DNA from: JAJDAH01 sp964487605
GTDB lineage: Bacteria; Myxococcota_A; Polyangia; Polyangiales; Polyangiaceae
Length of the DNA stretch: 64,000 nucleotides
NCBI GenBank assembly: GCA_964487605.1
Contig: CAZARU010000026.1
Location: 6,317-70,316, forward strand
Reading direction: 5' to 3'
Part shown: piece by piece, positions 16,598 through 25,922 of the stretch
Layout: every line of letters starts with the position of its first letter
Numbering within the stretch: position 1 is the stretch's first letter
Program-made: the position numbers and the translations under genes
Notes under the pieces: model-generated
Database searches by the model: none
What the model was told of the DNA's origin: nothing
Seen by the model: only the letters and a program-made list of their open reading frames with translations

Positions 16598-17814
16598 TCG
16601 GTCACGACGAGCCAGCAGAACCTGCGCTTCTTCGATCCGACCCGTATCAGGTGCCGGCCACGCGCCCCCAGTCGGCCCCGCGGGTCGGAGTAGCGCGCCC
16701 CGTCCACCTCCACTCCCCCCTGCTCGATGAGGCGGCGGGCCTCTCCGGTCGAAGCGACGAGGCCCGCTTCGGAGAGTGCGCGCGCGAGCAGCAGGCCCTC
16801 GGCACCCGCCGACATCGTGACTTCGGGTGTGTCCGCGGGCGCGCCGTCTCCGAGATAGGTTGCTCGAAAGGTCTGCTCGGCGGCGGAAGCTGCCGCTTCG
16901 TCGTGAAAGCGCGTCACGAGCTCGCGCGCCAGCGCCGACTTCGCCGCGAGGGGATCGCCCGCAGAGCGGAGCGCGGCGATGGCCTCGTTCGACGCCGACG
17001 AGAGCAGCTCGAAGAATCGCCAGATCACCTCGTCGCGAACCTGCATGCACTTGCGGAACATCTCCACGGGCGGTTCGGTCAGGCCCACGTAGTTGTCCGC
17101 CGACTTGCTCATCTTCCTGCCGACGATGGCGCCGTTCTCCAGCCTGGCGTCGATGCCCTCGAGGATGGGCGTGGTCATGACGATCTGCGGCTTGACGCCG
17201 TAGCGCGGCATCAGGTCGCGTCCGACCATGAGATTGAAGAGCTGGTCGGTCCCGCCGAGCTCGACGTCGGACTCGAGGACCACCGAGTCGTAGGCCTGCA
17301 GCAGCGGATACAGGAGCTCGTGGACGTAGATGTCACGCTGGGCCTCGAACCGCTCTCTGAAGTCTCGGCGTTCCATGGTCCGGGCCACGGTGCGCTTCGC
17401 GGCGAGGCCGACGACGTCGTCGAGCGACAGCTTCCCCAGCCACTCGCTGTTGTACCGGACCTCGGTGAGTCCCTCGTCGAGGACCTTGAAGGCCTGCTCC
17501 TGGTAGGTCTTCGCTGCGTCCAGCACCTCCTCGCGAGTCAGGCGAGGGCGCATCTCGTTTTGCCCCGTCGGGTCGCCCACCATGGCCGTGAAGTCGCCGA
17601 TCAGGAAGACCACGTGGTGCCCAAAGTCCTGAAACTGCCGCATCTTGCGCAGCAGCACCGTGTGGCCGACGTGCAGGTCGGGTCGGGTCGGGTCGAAGCC
17701 CGCCTTGACGCGCAGCTTTCGTCCCGAGGCGAGCCGCTCGCGAAGATCGTCGAGCTGATGAAGCTCGATCACGCCACGAGTCAGAAGCGCGAGTTGCTCG
17801 TCGGCGGTCGCCAA
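16594..17814 (-). CDS. tyrS: Tyrosyl-tRNA synthetase
   Basis: A 406-residue class I aminoacyl-tRNA synthetase that charges tRNA-Tyr. HIGH-type motif HVGH is at 48-51, the tyrosine/ATP pocket includes GFDPTRPDLH, ELGGTDQLFN is at 186-195, and KMSKS is at 234-238. A C-terminal S4-like RNA-binding domain occupies about 340-400. Length fits the bacterial TyrZ-like subgroup. The apparent start is TTG (17812-17814), with a TAACAC hexamer 6 nt upstream, so this may be an unusual leaderless TTG start. It lies 41 bp after an IHF/HU gene, and its stop overlaps a lipoprotein start. Confidence 0.97.
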   Translation of the reverse strand: MATADEQLALLTRGVIELHQLDDLRERLASGRKLRVKAGFDPTRPDLHVGHTVLLRKMRQFQDFGHHVVFLIGDFTAMVGDPTGQNEMRPRLTREEVLDAAKTYQEQAFKVLDEGLTEVRYNSEWLGKLSLDDVVGLAAKRTVARTMERRDFRERFEAQRDIYVHELLYPLLQAYDSVVLESDVELGGTDQLFNLMVGRDLMPRYGVKPQIVMTTPILEGIDARLENGAIVGRKMSKSADNYVGLTEPPVEMFRKCMQVRDEVIWRFFELLSSASNEAIAALRSAGDPLAAKSALARELVTRFHDEAAASAAEQTFRATYLGDGAPADTPEVTMSAGAEGLLLARALSEAGLVASTGEARRLIEQGGVEVDGARYSDPRGRLGARGRHLIRVGSKKRRFCWLVVTE

Positions 17815-17855
17815 GGCTCGGTGTTACGCGATTTCGCGTACTTCTGCGGCGCGGC

Positions 17856-18161
17856 TCAGGCGCCGCCCTCGTCTTCGTCCCGGCGGCTCTCGTTGACGAG
17901 TTCTTTCAGCTCTTTTCCGACCTTGAAGAACGGCAGGCGCTTCGAGGGAACGGGCACAGGCTGTCCCGTGCGCGGGTTGCGGCCGTCGTAGGGCTTGTAC
18001 GGGCGGACCGTGAAGCTCCCGAATCCCCGGATTTCGATGCCTTCGCTGCGCTGCAAGGCCTGCGTCATGGCGTCGAACACGCAGTTGACGACCAACTCCG
18101 CGCGCGCCTTGGTGAGCTGGCCACGTGCGGCGATCGCGTCGATGAGCTCACTCTTCGTCAT
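17856..18161 (-). CDS. IHF/HU-family DNA-bending protein
   Basis: A 101-residue DNA-binding protein with the HU/IHF fold. The signature GFGSFTVR is at 46-53 and the DNA-bending arm contains RNPRTGQPVPVP, with the minor-groove Pro at about residue 67. The N-terminus MTKSELIDAIAARGQLTK is close to the IHF beta subunit (ihfB), but alpha and beta assignment needs a tree. The acidic C-terminal tail (RRDEDEGGA) extends beyond E. coli IHF. It binds DNA as a dimer and helps compact or remodel promoters. A promoter-like A/T-rich stretch lies 30-55 bp upstream. Confidence 0.92.
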   Translation of the reverse strand: MTKSELIDAIAARGQLTKARAELVVNCVFDAMTQALQRSEGIEIRGFGSFTVRPYKPYDGRNPRTGQPVPVPSKRLPFFKVGKELKELVNESRRDEDEGGA

Positions 18162-18194
18162 GGCTCCGATCCGGCCCTCGCCCGGGATGGTTTC

Positions 18195-18216
18195 ACCCTA
18201 ACACTTGAATTGTCAA
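18195..18216 (-). promoter_or_regulatory. A/T-rich promoter region of the IHF-like gene
   Basis: On the minus strand there is a perfect TTGACA (18211-18216) and, 10 bp on, TAGGGT (18195-18200), 33 nt before the ATG. The spacing is too short for these two to be one -35/-10 pair, so either TAGGGT is the -10 with a weak -35, or TTGACA pairs with a poor -10. This is one of the most A/T-rich spots in the window. Confidence 0.4.
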
Positions 18217-18268
18217 ACGCTTTTCAGGTCGCCTTCGACGGGCCTGGGGGACGCTCCGTGGCCCGGCC

Positions 18269-20272
18269 TCACGGAGCGCCCGGGACCGGCCAGGCGATCA
18301 CCTTGTCGAGCACCGCCCGGCCCGACACCTCCAGGCCGAGCTGGACTCTACCTGCGTCGAGCGGGAGCGCCGGAGACGCCCAGTCCAGGCACTCCCCTGG
18401 GCCCGCCGGCCTGCGCCCACCCCACCGGTTGCCATCGGTCACGTGAGCCACGTCGAGGGGCTCTCCTTGCAGCGACACCCACCGGGTGACGACGAGGTGC
18501 GGACCGGCCGCGCGGATCGTCACGTCGACCTCCGCGCGCGCCCGTCCGCCCGGCGCAGACTCGAGCAGCAGCCCCTTCCCGTTCGAGTCGCACCGGGAGG
18601 AGAAGTGCACCGGGTAGCCGGCGCCGCCAGCGAGCGCCCGCAGGGGCCACTCGGCCTCGGCTTCCTGATCGAGCGTTTCCCGCGGCTCGTAAGGAGCGAG
18701 GTGCGGAGCCGCAGAGGGTGTTCCCGCGTCGTACAGGTAACGCCAAGCGGAGGGCCTTCCCAGCCGCTCCCACAGAAGGCGATCACGAGCGTCGCCCCGC
18801 TCGCGCGCGACGACGACGGGCGACGTTCTCGTCGGGTCGTACCCGAGATTGAAGCCATGGTCCGTTCCAACGAAGACGAGCCCTGCGTGCACGCCGGCTT
18901 CGTCGAGGACGCGCTTCTCGAACATGGGCCGTCCCCCCTCGCGCGCGGCCAGCGCGACGTGCGAGGCGCTCGCGTGCAGAGCGAATCCCGTCAGCGCTGC
19001 CGGGGCGCCGAGCCAGGCGGCGTGCCAGCGGCTCAACGCGAAGGCGACCAGCACGTGCTCGAGCGGGAGCGCTTCGGCGAACATGCGCGCGCCGCCGCCC
19101 GGGTAGTTGCCGTCGAAGTAGAACGGGACGTACGCGAGCAGCAGGGCTGCGACTCCGAGCGTGATCGTCCGGATTCTCGCGCGAGCCCACCCCATCCACG
19201 CGGCCACCGGCAGGAGCGCCGCGAGTGGCTCCGCGTTCGCGACGTCGAGGACGTGGTGTCGCAGGCGGCGGAGCGTGGTCCCCAGCGCTTCCCACGGCCC
19301 GTACCCGTCGGGCAGGTAGGTCCGCACGAACTCGCCGTGCTCGTGGCGGCATCCGATGGAGGTACCGAATCCCCAGCCGAAGCACCCGGGCGGGCCGTCT
19401 GCGAGCGCGTAGTAGGCGGCTTGCGGCGAGACGAGCGCTGATCCGGTGACGGACCGCTGGTACACCAGCAGCAGCAGCACCCCCGGTGCCAACCCCAGGG
19501 CGCCCAAGCCGAGGCGCCTCGCGGGCGTCGCCGTCCCGGTCGCCGTCAGAGCGCCCACGACGAGCACGGCGACGACTCCCGTCACGGGGCGCGTCGCCAG
19601 GAGCCAGCCGCACGCCAGCCCCGCGCAGAGCGGGGCCCAGCGTCGCGCTGACCACGCGCCGATGAGCGCCGTCGAGAACAGCAGAGACGCGAGACCGTGG
19701 GACATCGTGTCGGCAGAGTGATAGCGGAGCGCCGCGCACGTCGCGGAGAGCGCTGCGGCGCCGAGGGCGACCTCCTCGCTCTCGGTCACGCGCTTCGCGA
19801 GTGTGAAGGTGGCCCACACCAGCGCGGCGCCGATCGTCGGTCCGACGAGCAGCGGGGCGCCGGCGAGGAAACCGAGGGCGAGCACGGCGGGGTAGCCCGG
19901 TGGAAAGATGACGCCCATCGAGGCGCCGTCGGGGGTCGTCACCAGGAACCGACCGCGGAACGATCCCGACGGTTCGTCGAGGGGCATCGTGAACTGGCCG
20001 CCAGCCAGGGTCCGAGCTTCCAGCCAGTAGCTCGTCGCGTCGATGATGCGCGGTCCGCCGCCGAGGTAGTGGACGACCCAGCCCCACGAGGCGACGAACG
20101 CGGCGACGCACCACGCGATCAGGATCCAGGTCGCCCGACGCTCGACGGCGGCGCGCCATGCGGGCCGCATTCGCAGGGCGGCGCCTGCCGCGAGGAGCGC
20201 AGCGGCCGCGGCGAGCGCTCCCCACGCGACGCCGTCGGGCGGCGCCCCCACGTGATTCAGCGGCGCCGTCAC
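18269..20272 (-). CDS. GT-C-type multi-pass membrane protein (probable glycosyltransferase)
   Basis: A 667-residue protein with about ten to twelve hydrophobic segments in the first 460 residues and a soluble C-terminal region of about 200 residues. The early extracytoplasmic loop (IIDATSYWLEARTLAGG) carries the acidic residue expected of GT-C/PMT-like enzymes that use polyprenyl-phosphate sugars. No family name can be fixed by eye. The GTG start (20270-20272) overlaps the stop of the upstream membrane protein gene in a GTGA, so the two are coupled and may form one complex or act in sequence. Substrate unknown. Confidence 0.75.
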   Translation of the reverse strand: MTAPLNHVGAPPDGVAWGALAAAAALLAAGAALRMRPAWRAAVERRATWILIAWCVAAFVASWGWVVHYLGGGPRIIDATSYWLEARTLAGGQFTMPLDEPSGSFRGRFLVTTPDGASMGVIFPPGYPAVLALGFLAGAPLLVGPTIGAALVWATFTLAKRVTESEEVALGAAALSATCAALRYHSADTMSHGLASLLFSTALIGAWSARRWAPLCAGLACGWLLATRPVTGVVAVLVVGALTATGTATPARRLGLGALGLAPGVLLLLVYQRSVTGSALVSPQAAYYALADGPPGCFGWGFGTSIGCRHEHGEFVRTYLPDGYGPWEALGTTLRRLRHHVLDVANAEPLAALLPVAAWMGWARARIRTITLGVAALLLAYVPFYFDGNYPGGGARMFAEALPLEHVLVAFALSRWHAAWLGAPAALTGFALHASASHVALAAREGGRPMFEKRVLDEAGVHAGLVFVGTDHGFNLGYDPTRTSPVVVARERGDARDRLLWERLGRPSAWRYLYDAGTPSAAPHLAPYEPRETLDQEAEAEWPLRALAGGAGYPVHFSSRCDSNGKGLLLESAPGGRARAEVDVTIRAAGPHLVVTRWVSLQGEPLDVAHVTDGNRWGGRRPAGPGECLDWASPALPLDAGRVQLGLEVSGRAVLDKVIAWPVPGAP

Positions 20273-22440
20273 TGCGGCTGCAGCGCCCACAGGTGGTGAA
20301 GAACGTGCTCGCCCGAGACGGCCTCCAGGCGGACGCGAATCGACGGCTTCACCCTCGTTCCTGGCACCACCACGGCCGGCTCCCTCCAGGCGTCGGAGGG
20401 TACGAGGTCGAGGTGTCCCACCTCGGCTCCGTCGATGACGATGCGTACGCGCGCCTTCTCGATGGGCGCGGTGCGGAACACGAGGGTCAGCTCCCGTCCC
20501 TCCGTCAACCGCCGCAAGTCGAAGGTCACGATCGTGTCGGGGGGAACGATCCGTCCCGCGTCCCACAGATCCCGGTCCGGCCTTGCCGGATGCGGGAGCC
20601 GCTTCATGGTCAAGAAGCCCACCGCTTTGCGGGAAAGGCCATAGTCGTGCTCACGCTCGCTGACGATGTCGGCGAAATCGACGGCGTCCATGACGATCTT
20701 GCCCGGGTGCGTCGCGGTCGGGCTCTCGCTGTCCTCCAGCGCCGTCCAGTCGGCGCGGTAGACGACCTTGGAGGGGCCGCCGCAGATAACGTTCCCGCGG
20801 ACCGGGACCTCCGCGATGGGTTCGCCGAACCACAGGGGAAACGTCCCCCACCACGACGGATACAGCGCGAGCACGTCGGGTCGCTCGGTGCGCGGCATTC
20901 GCTCGAGGAGCTCGATGGCCGCCGGGACGCCCCATCGCGTCGCGCGCGCGAACGGCAGGCCCCGGTACCCACCGAGCCCGATGATGTCGAGGGCCGGGAG
21001 GTCGGCGGCGTAGGGGATCGCCCCCGCGTCGCCCACGAGCACGCGCTTCGGCGTCGGCCTGAGGTGACGCAGAAGCCGCCCCGTCAGCACGTGCTGATCG
21101 CGGATGTTCCGCGCTGCGCGCCCGAAGAACCAGACCTGCTCGCGATAGCGCGGGACTTGCTGCCAAGCGTAGAGCGCGAACGCGCTCACCGCCAAGGCCG
21201 AACCCGCGAGCCCGAGCACGACGCCGCGGCGGCCGCGCGCCGGCGCCGTGCCGAGGGCGACACCGAGGCCGAGGGCGCTCGAGAGCACGAGCCAGGCGAC
21301 CGCCGGCATCGTGTAACGCTCGTTCTGCCATCGCACCTGGCCGTTGAGGGCCACGACGAGGATCCAGAGCGCCGCGCTGCACCACAAGAGGAGCGCGGGT
21401 CCCCGCGTGGCTCGGCGAAGGAGCGGCACGGCGGCGAGCGCCCACAGGAGCCAGCCGAATCCCGGAACCTCCGACAGGTGGTAGTGCGTCACCCGCATCA
21501 CCTGGTAGCCGACGTGGAACTTCCAGGCGTCCCACACCGCGCGGGCCGTCAGGTGGGGATGATGCAGCTCCAGCTTCGCGACGGCGCCCGCCGCGGACAG
21601 GTCGCCGGTCAACAGGAGGTTCGCGCACGAGTGCGCGACGATGACCAGCGCTGCCGGGACGCTGGCGGCGACGAGTACCGCGAACGCCGCGCGGCGGCCC
21701 CGCCGCCCGGCGGTGACCCAGGCGGCGCTGAGGGCGAACACCGCGACCACGACGACGGACTCGGGGCGCGTGGCGACGGTGAGCGCGAGCCAGAGCCCAA
21801 GGCTCGCCGCGCGCCATCCGACCCGCGCCTCGACGTCCGGGCCGCGCACGAGCGAGTCCCACGACAGGAACGCCGCCGCCCAGAGGGCCAGGTGGAGCGC
21901 GACCTCCATCCCACTCCAGAGCGACCACGACAGGGCCCCGACCGAGAGGAACGTCGGCGGCAAGACGAACGCGGTCCAGCTCGGAAGCGACGCGAAGAGG
22001 CGCCGTCCCGCCAGGAGCAGCGCGAACACCGAGACGCAGGCGACGATCGCCGCCCACACGGCGATCTGCATCTTGCGAAAGCCCAGCCAGTAGCCGAAGG
22101 CGAGCACGAACGGATACAGGAGGCTCGTTCCGCCGCTCGAGTAGCCGTTCCCCTCCGACCACTCGAAGGGGTGACCGCGCGCGGTGGCGCGCGCGAAGTC
22201 GAAGTGGATGAAGACGTCGTCGAGGGGCGCCGACCACTCGCCGAGGCGCTCGCCCGCGGCCGCCCGCGCGAACGCGTCGGGTTGGGCCTCGAGGGCCGAG
22301 TAGTGCGTCTGCAAATGGAGCGACGAGTAGAACCAGGTGGCGACCGCCAGCGTGCAGGCTCCCGCCCAGAGCGCGTAGAGCGCGGGCTGGAGGCGTGTCC
22401 ACGCCGACGGTGGGTGAGCGGGATCCCTGGCAGGCGTCAT
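20269..22440 (-). CDS. GT-C-type membrane glycosyltransferase, DD-motif
   Basis: A 723-residue multi-pass membrane protein. After the first helix (about 17-38) an extracytoplasmic loop contains LDDVFIHFDFARATARGHPF followed by SSGGTSLLYPF. This DD...ARxxxxGHxF pattern is typical of GT-C transferases related to the terminal arabinofuranosyltransferases of actinobacteria. About ten hydrophobic helices follow, then a soluble C-terminal part of roughly 270 residues. The ATG at 22438-22440 is chosen; the upstream open frame is Arg-rich and non-coding in character. A GATAAT hexamer lies 18 nt upstream. It is coupled by GTGA overlap to a second GT-C-like gene. Confidence 0.8.
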   Translation of the reverse strand: MTPARDPAHPPSAWTRLQPALYALWAGACTLAVATWFYSSLHLQTHYSALEAQPDAFARAAAGERLGEWSAPLDDVFIHFDFARATARGHPFEWSEGNGYSSGGTSLLYPFVLAFGYWLGFRKMQIAVWAAIVACVSVFALLLAGRRLFASLPSWTAFVLPPTFLSVGALSWSLWSGMEVALHLALWAAAFLSWDSLVRGPDVEARVGWRAASLGLWLALTVATRPESVVVVAVFALSAAWVTAGRRGRRAAFAVLVAASVPAALVIVAHSCANLLLTGDLSAAGAVAKLELHHPHLTARAVWDAWKFHVGYQVMRVTHYHLSEVPGFGWLLWALAAVPLLRRATRGPALLLWCSAALWILVVALNGQVRWQNERYTMPAVAWLVLSSALGLGVALGTAPARGRRGVVLGLAGSALAVSAFALYAWQQVPRYREQVWFFGRAARNIRDQHVLTGRLLRHLRPTPKRVLVGDAGAIPYAADLPALDIIGLGGYRGLPFARATRWGVPAAIELLERMPRTERPDVLALYPSWWGTFPLWFGEPIAEVPVRGNVICGGPSKVVYRADWTALEDSESPTATHPGKIVMDAVDFADIVSEREHDYGLSRKAVGFLTMKRLPHPARPDRDLWDAGRIVPPDTIVTFDLRRLTEGRELTLVFRTAPIEKARVRIVIDGAEVGHLDLVPSDAWREPAVVVPGTRVKPSIRVRLEAVSGEHVLHHLWALQPQ

Positions 22441-22458
22441 GGGGCGGGTGTGGGACCC

Positions 22459-22464
22459 ATTATC
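22459..22464 (-). promoter_or_regulatory. -10-like GATAAT before GT-C gene pair
   Basis: GATAAT on the minus strand (five of six matches to TATAAT) ends 18 nt before the ATG, giving a leader of roughly 11 nt. No good -35 was found at 16-18 bp. The gap to the divergent GAF gene is 232 bp and I see no other gene in it. Confidence 0.4.
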
Positions 22465-22672
22465 GGACGAGCCACCACCCGCCAATCCAGCCGCTCCGCC
22501 GTGGATCACGATGCCTGCCCGACCGTCGAAACGCCCCCTCCGCCCCACGCACGGCCCCTTCACCGCGCGGACCCGTCGGCGCGGCCGCCGGATCGACCTG
22601 CGAAGACGCTTGCCGTACGTCCTGGGTGGCGCTCTACTACCGGCCCCTTCTGCCCTGGGTCCCCTCCCTTCA

Positions 22673-24244
22673 ATGCGCTGGTTCGTCGAGGTTTCCCACG
22701 TCGGCGACGCTGCCGAGCCCGAGAGGGTCTGCGTCGAAGCCAAAGCGTGGCAAGCCGCTCTTCAAGATGTCCGCGAGCGTTCCGGTGATTCCGGGGCACT
22801 CGCCTCGTTCTCCATAGAGCTGCTGGACGAAGGCTATCGGGCCGTCGATCCGAAGACGCGTCTCCGGTACGTCGTGCGCAGGGCGCCCGACGATACTCCG
22901 CTGTCCGCGCGACGGAGCGACGTCCCGCCCCGGCCAGAGCCGGCCGCTTCGCCGCGGTCCGCGTCCCCGCCGCGTCCGAGCCCCTCGACGGCGCCCCCGC
23001 GCCCCGATGCATCACCCGCCGCGCCGGGTGGCTCGGCGCGCCCGGCGGACGCTGGTGATGCGGGCCCAGCGGAAGCACCGCCTGCGCCCCGCACGCTCGT
23101 CCTCGAGCCCGAGCCCTCGGCCGAACCGCTGCCGTTGACGCGGCCTTCGTCGCGGCCCGCATCGTCGCCCGAGAAGCCCACGGCCAGGTCCCCAGCTGGC
23201 AAGATGCCGGAGTTCGAGCTCTTCAAGGAGCGCTCCGAAGACCCCACCGGGACGAACCCCCTCGTCTACCGCGAGCGCGCGTACGCCGTGCAGCCGGGTT
23301 GCACGGACGCCGACGCGGAGGTGTTGCTCTGGATGCGCTTCAACGAGGTGTCGGGCGAGCTCGACGAGCGTCCGGCGGGGAAGTTCGTTCAGCTCGCCGT
23401 GTTCGACCACGCGTTCACCGACAAGCCGAAGCGACCTCCCATCGCGACCCTGGCCTGGAAGGACTGGCGCGGCGAACCGGTGGTGCAGTTTCCGCTGTCG
23501 GCGCGCCGGGCACGCGCGGCCGCTCCGGACGCGGCACCGACGGCGACGGTCGCCCCGGCGTCGGCCGGCGTCGAGCAGGCCGCTCCGGTCGTGTCGGCGG
23601 CCACGGCCGCAGGCGCACCCGCTCGACCCACGCCCGCGACCTCGGAGCCACCGCGCAAGGACTCGAGCGCGGCCATTCGCGCGGTCAAGCGCAGCGTGCC
23701 CCCGGGGCGGCGGCGCGCCGGCGACGATCTGATCGGTGAGCTGTTCGAAGCGATGCACGAGCTGCGCTTCGTCCCGGACGTGGTGGGTGGGTGCGAGTTC
23801 GTGGTGGCCGTGCTCGAGCAGACGCTGCCGTCGGAGGGGATGCTCGTCCACGTCTTCGACATCAACTCGCGCAACTTCGTGGTCGTCCGGGCTCGTGGTC
23901 CCGGTCACGCCGACGCCTTGCTGCACCGCACGCCGGATACCGACGCGTTCTTTCGCGCGTCGATGCGCCAGAGCCGGCCGAAGCAGTTCGACGCTGACCT
24001 GCCCGCGCACTACGCCAACGGCGCCTGGAAGGCCCTGGGAGTCAGCGTGAAGCGCGCGGCATTCGGACCGGCGGTTCAGGGTGGGCGCTATCTCGGCTTG
24101 ATAGAGCTCGCGAATCCGGCGGGCGACGTCGCGCTGCACCCGAGCGAGATCAACGCCCTCGAGTACATCTGCGAGCAGTTCGCCGAGTTTCTGGCCGGGC
24201 GTCCCATCATCATCGACGCCGAAGCCGTCCTGCCCAAGAGCTGA
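22673..24244 (+). CDS. GAF-domain protein with Pro/Ala-rich linkers
   Basis: A 523-residue cytosolic protein in three parts: an N-terminal domain of about 75 residues starting MRWFVEVSHVGD, a middle region of low-complexity Pro/Ala linkers (about 85-190 and 280-345) flanking a small beta-rich domain of about 90 residues, and a C-terminal GAF-like domain (about 353-515) with the usual VVAVLEQTLPSEGMLVHVFD start. No output domain is present, so it may work by binding a partner. The ATG at 22673 is preferred to upstream frames, which are Arg-rich. The N-terminal domain was not recognised. Confidence 0.72.
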   Translation: MRWFVEVSHVGDAAEPERVCVEAKAWQAALQDVRERSGDSGALASFSIELLDEGYRAVDPKTRLRYVVRRAPDDTPLSARRSDVPPRPEPAASPRSASPPRPSPSTAPPRPDASPAAPGGSARPADAGDAGPAEAPPAPRTLVLEPEPSAEPLPLTRPSSRPASSPEKPTARSPAGKMPEFELFKERSEDPTGTNPLVYRERAYAVQPGCTDADAEVLLWMRFNEVSGELDERPAGKFVQLAVFDHAFTDKPKRPPIATLAWKDWRGEPVVQFPLSARRARAAAPDAAPTATVAPASAGVEQAAPVVSAATAAGAPARPTPATSEPPRKDSSAAIRAVKRSVPPGRRRAGDDLIGELFEAMHELRFVPDVVGGCEFVVAVLEQTLPSEGMLVHVFDINSRNFVVVRARGPGHADALLHRTPDTDAFFRASMRQSRPKQFDADLPAHYANGAWKALGVSVKRAAFGPAVQGGRYLGLIELANPAGDVALHPSEINALEYICEQFAEFLAGRPIIIDAEAVLPKS

Positions 24245-24304
24245 GCCCGACTCGGTAGCGGACCCCTCGGCGTCCCCGCGTTGGCCAGGGTGCCGCGACC
24301 CCCC

Positions 24305-24310
24305 TATCCT
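24305..24310 (+). promoter_or_regulatory. -10-like TATCCT before sensor kinase
   Basis: TATCCT ends 13 nt before the ATG at 24324 and 4 nt before the in-frame GTG at 24315. The spacing favours the ATG with a short leader. Confidence 0.35.
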
Positions 24311-24323
24311 TCTGGTGCGCCTC

Positions 24324-25922
24324 ATGGCCGATCGGACCCGCCGCGAGCGGCTGCTCACGTTTCTGCTGCTTCCCGCAATCCTCGTCGCGGTGAGCTTCCT
24401 CGCGTGGTTCACGTTCCGGACGAGCTTTCAGCTCGAGAAGCTCCGTGAGCAGTCCGTCGTCGAAGCCACGCTGTCCCTCGCCAACGAGAAGGCGGACCGC
24501 CTCGACAAGCTGATCATCGAGCAGGACAACGTCGTGGCTTCCGAGGCGGACGTCTCGCAGTACGAAGACCTGGCGAAGCGGTGGCTCAGGGTCGCCGCGC
24601 GTCAGACGCCCACCGTTCGAGCCGTCCTCGTCGTCAGCCTGCGCGCGCCCATGCGAGACGTCGTGGCCTTCGCATCGCGACGTCCGGGACCGGATGACGA
24701 GAAGTTCCGGCGCCTGCTGGTTCACCGCATGCTCGAGGAGATGGACCTCGAGAGAGTCCCGCGCGAGCAGCTTCGCCACTTGCACGGCAGCTACGATGGC
24801 CAGAACTACCTGGTGAGCTACTGGCAGCGCCGTCACCGCGACGAACGCTTCCTCGTCGTCGCGTGGCAGGACGTGCCCAGGATCGTCCACGAGGTGATGC
24901 CGGCGCTCTACTCGGAGCGCGACACGGAGAGCCGGGTGAACGTCGTGGACGAAGACGGTCGCATCGTGTTCGGTCCGCCGCTTTCCGGGGGAGAGTTCAC
25001 CGTCGGTCGGCCGTTCGAGACGACGCTCTACAAGTGGCGACTGAACGTCACGCTCACGTCGGCCGAGGCCCTCGCCGCGAGCGTCGAGCGTCGTCGCGTC
25101 CTCGAGATCGCCCTGGTGGGCGTCTCCGGCATCGTCGTCGTCGCCGGCATCCTGGTCGTCCTGATCGCGGCGTGGCGCGAACGCAAGCTGTCCGCCCTGA
25201 AGAGCGACTTCGTCGCCAACGTGTCCCACGAGCTGAAGACGCCGCTGTCGCTGGTCAGGATGTTCGGCGAGCTCCTCCAAAGTGGGCGCGCCGACACCGA
25301 AGAGAAGCGAAACCAGTACCTTCAGATCGTCGTGAGCGAGTCCGAGCGACTCGGCGCGCTGATCGAGAACGTGCTCGACTTCGCCAAGGTCGAGCGGGGC
25401 AAGGCGGGGTACGCGTTCGACGAAGGCGACGTCGGGGTCGTGGTCGCAAGGGCCGTCGAGGCCTGCCGTCCCCGCGCGGAGCGGGAGGGTGTTTCCGTGA
25501 CCCTCGAGGTCGCCGGCGACATCCCCCCGGCGCTCCTCGACGAGAGAGCCATCGAGATCGCCGTCATCAATCTGGTGGACAACGGCATCAAGTACGCCGG
25601 TGCCGGGGCGACGGTTCGCGTGACCGTTGCGACGGCGGCGCAGCGGATCGAGATTCGCGTCGCCGACGACGGACCCGGCGTGCCGGCCGACGAGCGCAAG
25701 CGCATCTTCGAGCGCTTCGAGCGCGGCAAGGCGGCTCGAGGGCGTCAGGTCCGGGGAAGCGGCATCGGGCTCGCGCTGGTCAAGCACATCGCCGAGGCGC
25801 ACGGGGGCGCGGCGTGGGTGGAGTCCGGCGAACCCTCGGGGGCACTCTTCGTGCTGACCCTCGCCGTACGCGTCGGGGAGCGCGGCGTCGTGGCGGCGCG
25901 CGTCCCGGAGCCGGCCAAGTGA
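24324..25922 (+). CDS. Membrane-bound sensor histidine kinase
   Basis: A 532-residue sensor. TM1 is at about residues 10-29, followed by an extracytoplasmic sensing region of about 230 residues with no recognised fold, TM2 (about 260-284), a short juxtamembrane segment, an HisKA dimerisation domain with His302 in NVSHELKTPLSLV, and an HATPase domain (N box NLVDNGIKYAG, G1 DDGPGV, G2 GSGIGLALVKHIAEAHGG). It should autophosphorylate and pass phosphate to an unlinked response regulator, since none is adjacent. The ATG at 24324 is preferred to GTG 24315. The stop overlaps the next gene's GTG (GTGA), so a small membrane protein is translated with it. Confidence 0.93.
   Translation: MADRTRRERLLTFLLLPAILVAVSFLAWFTFRTSFQLEKLREQSVVEATLSLANEKADRLDKLIIEQDNVVASEADVSQYEDLAKRWLRVAARQTPTVRAVLVVSLRAPMRDVVAFASRRPGPDDEKFRRLLVHRMLEEMDLERVPREQLRHLHGSYDGQNYLVSYWQRRHRDERFLVVAWQDVPRIVHEVMPALYSERDTESRVNVVDEDGRIVFGPPLSGGEFTVGRPFETTLYKWRLNVTLTSAEALAASVERRRVLEIALVGVSGIVVVAGILVVLIAAWRERKLSALKSDFVANVSHELKTPLSLVRMFGELLQSGRADTEEKRNQYLQIVVSESERLGALIENVLDFAKVERGKAGYAFDEGDVGVVVARAVEACRPRAEREGVSVTLEVAGDIPPALLDERAIEIAVINLVDNGIKYAGAGATVRVTVATAAQRIEIRVADDGPGVPADERKRIFERFERGKAARGRQVRGSGIGLALVKHIAEAHGGAAWVESGEPSGALFVLTLAVRVGERGVVAARVPEPAK

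Noticed and set aside
22441..22672. N-terminal extension of the GAF protein to 22439
   Set aside because: The extra 78 residues are Arg/Pro-rich and overlap the divergent promoter region; the family-like start is MRWFVEV at 22673.
20158..22788. Long open frame (over 870 codons) on the plus strand opposite the GT-C gene pair
   Set aside because: It is antisense to two genes with clear membrane and GT-C features, and its composition is Arg/Pro/Gly-rich as expected of a shadow frame in G+C-rich DNA.
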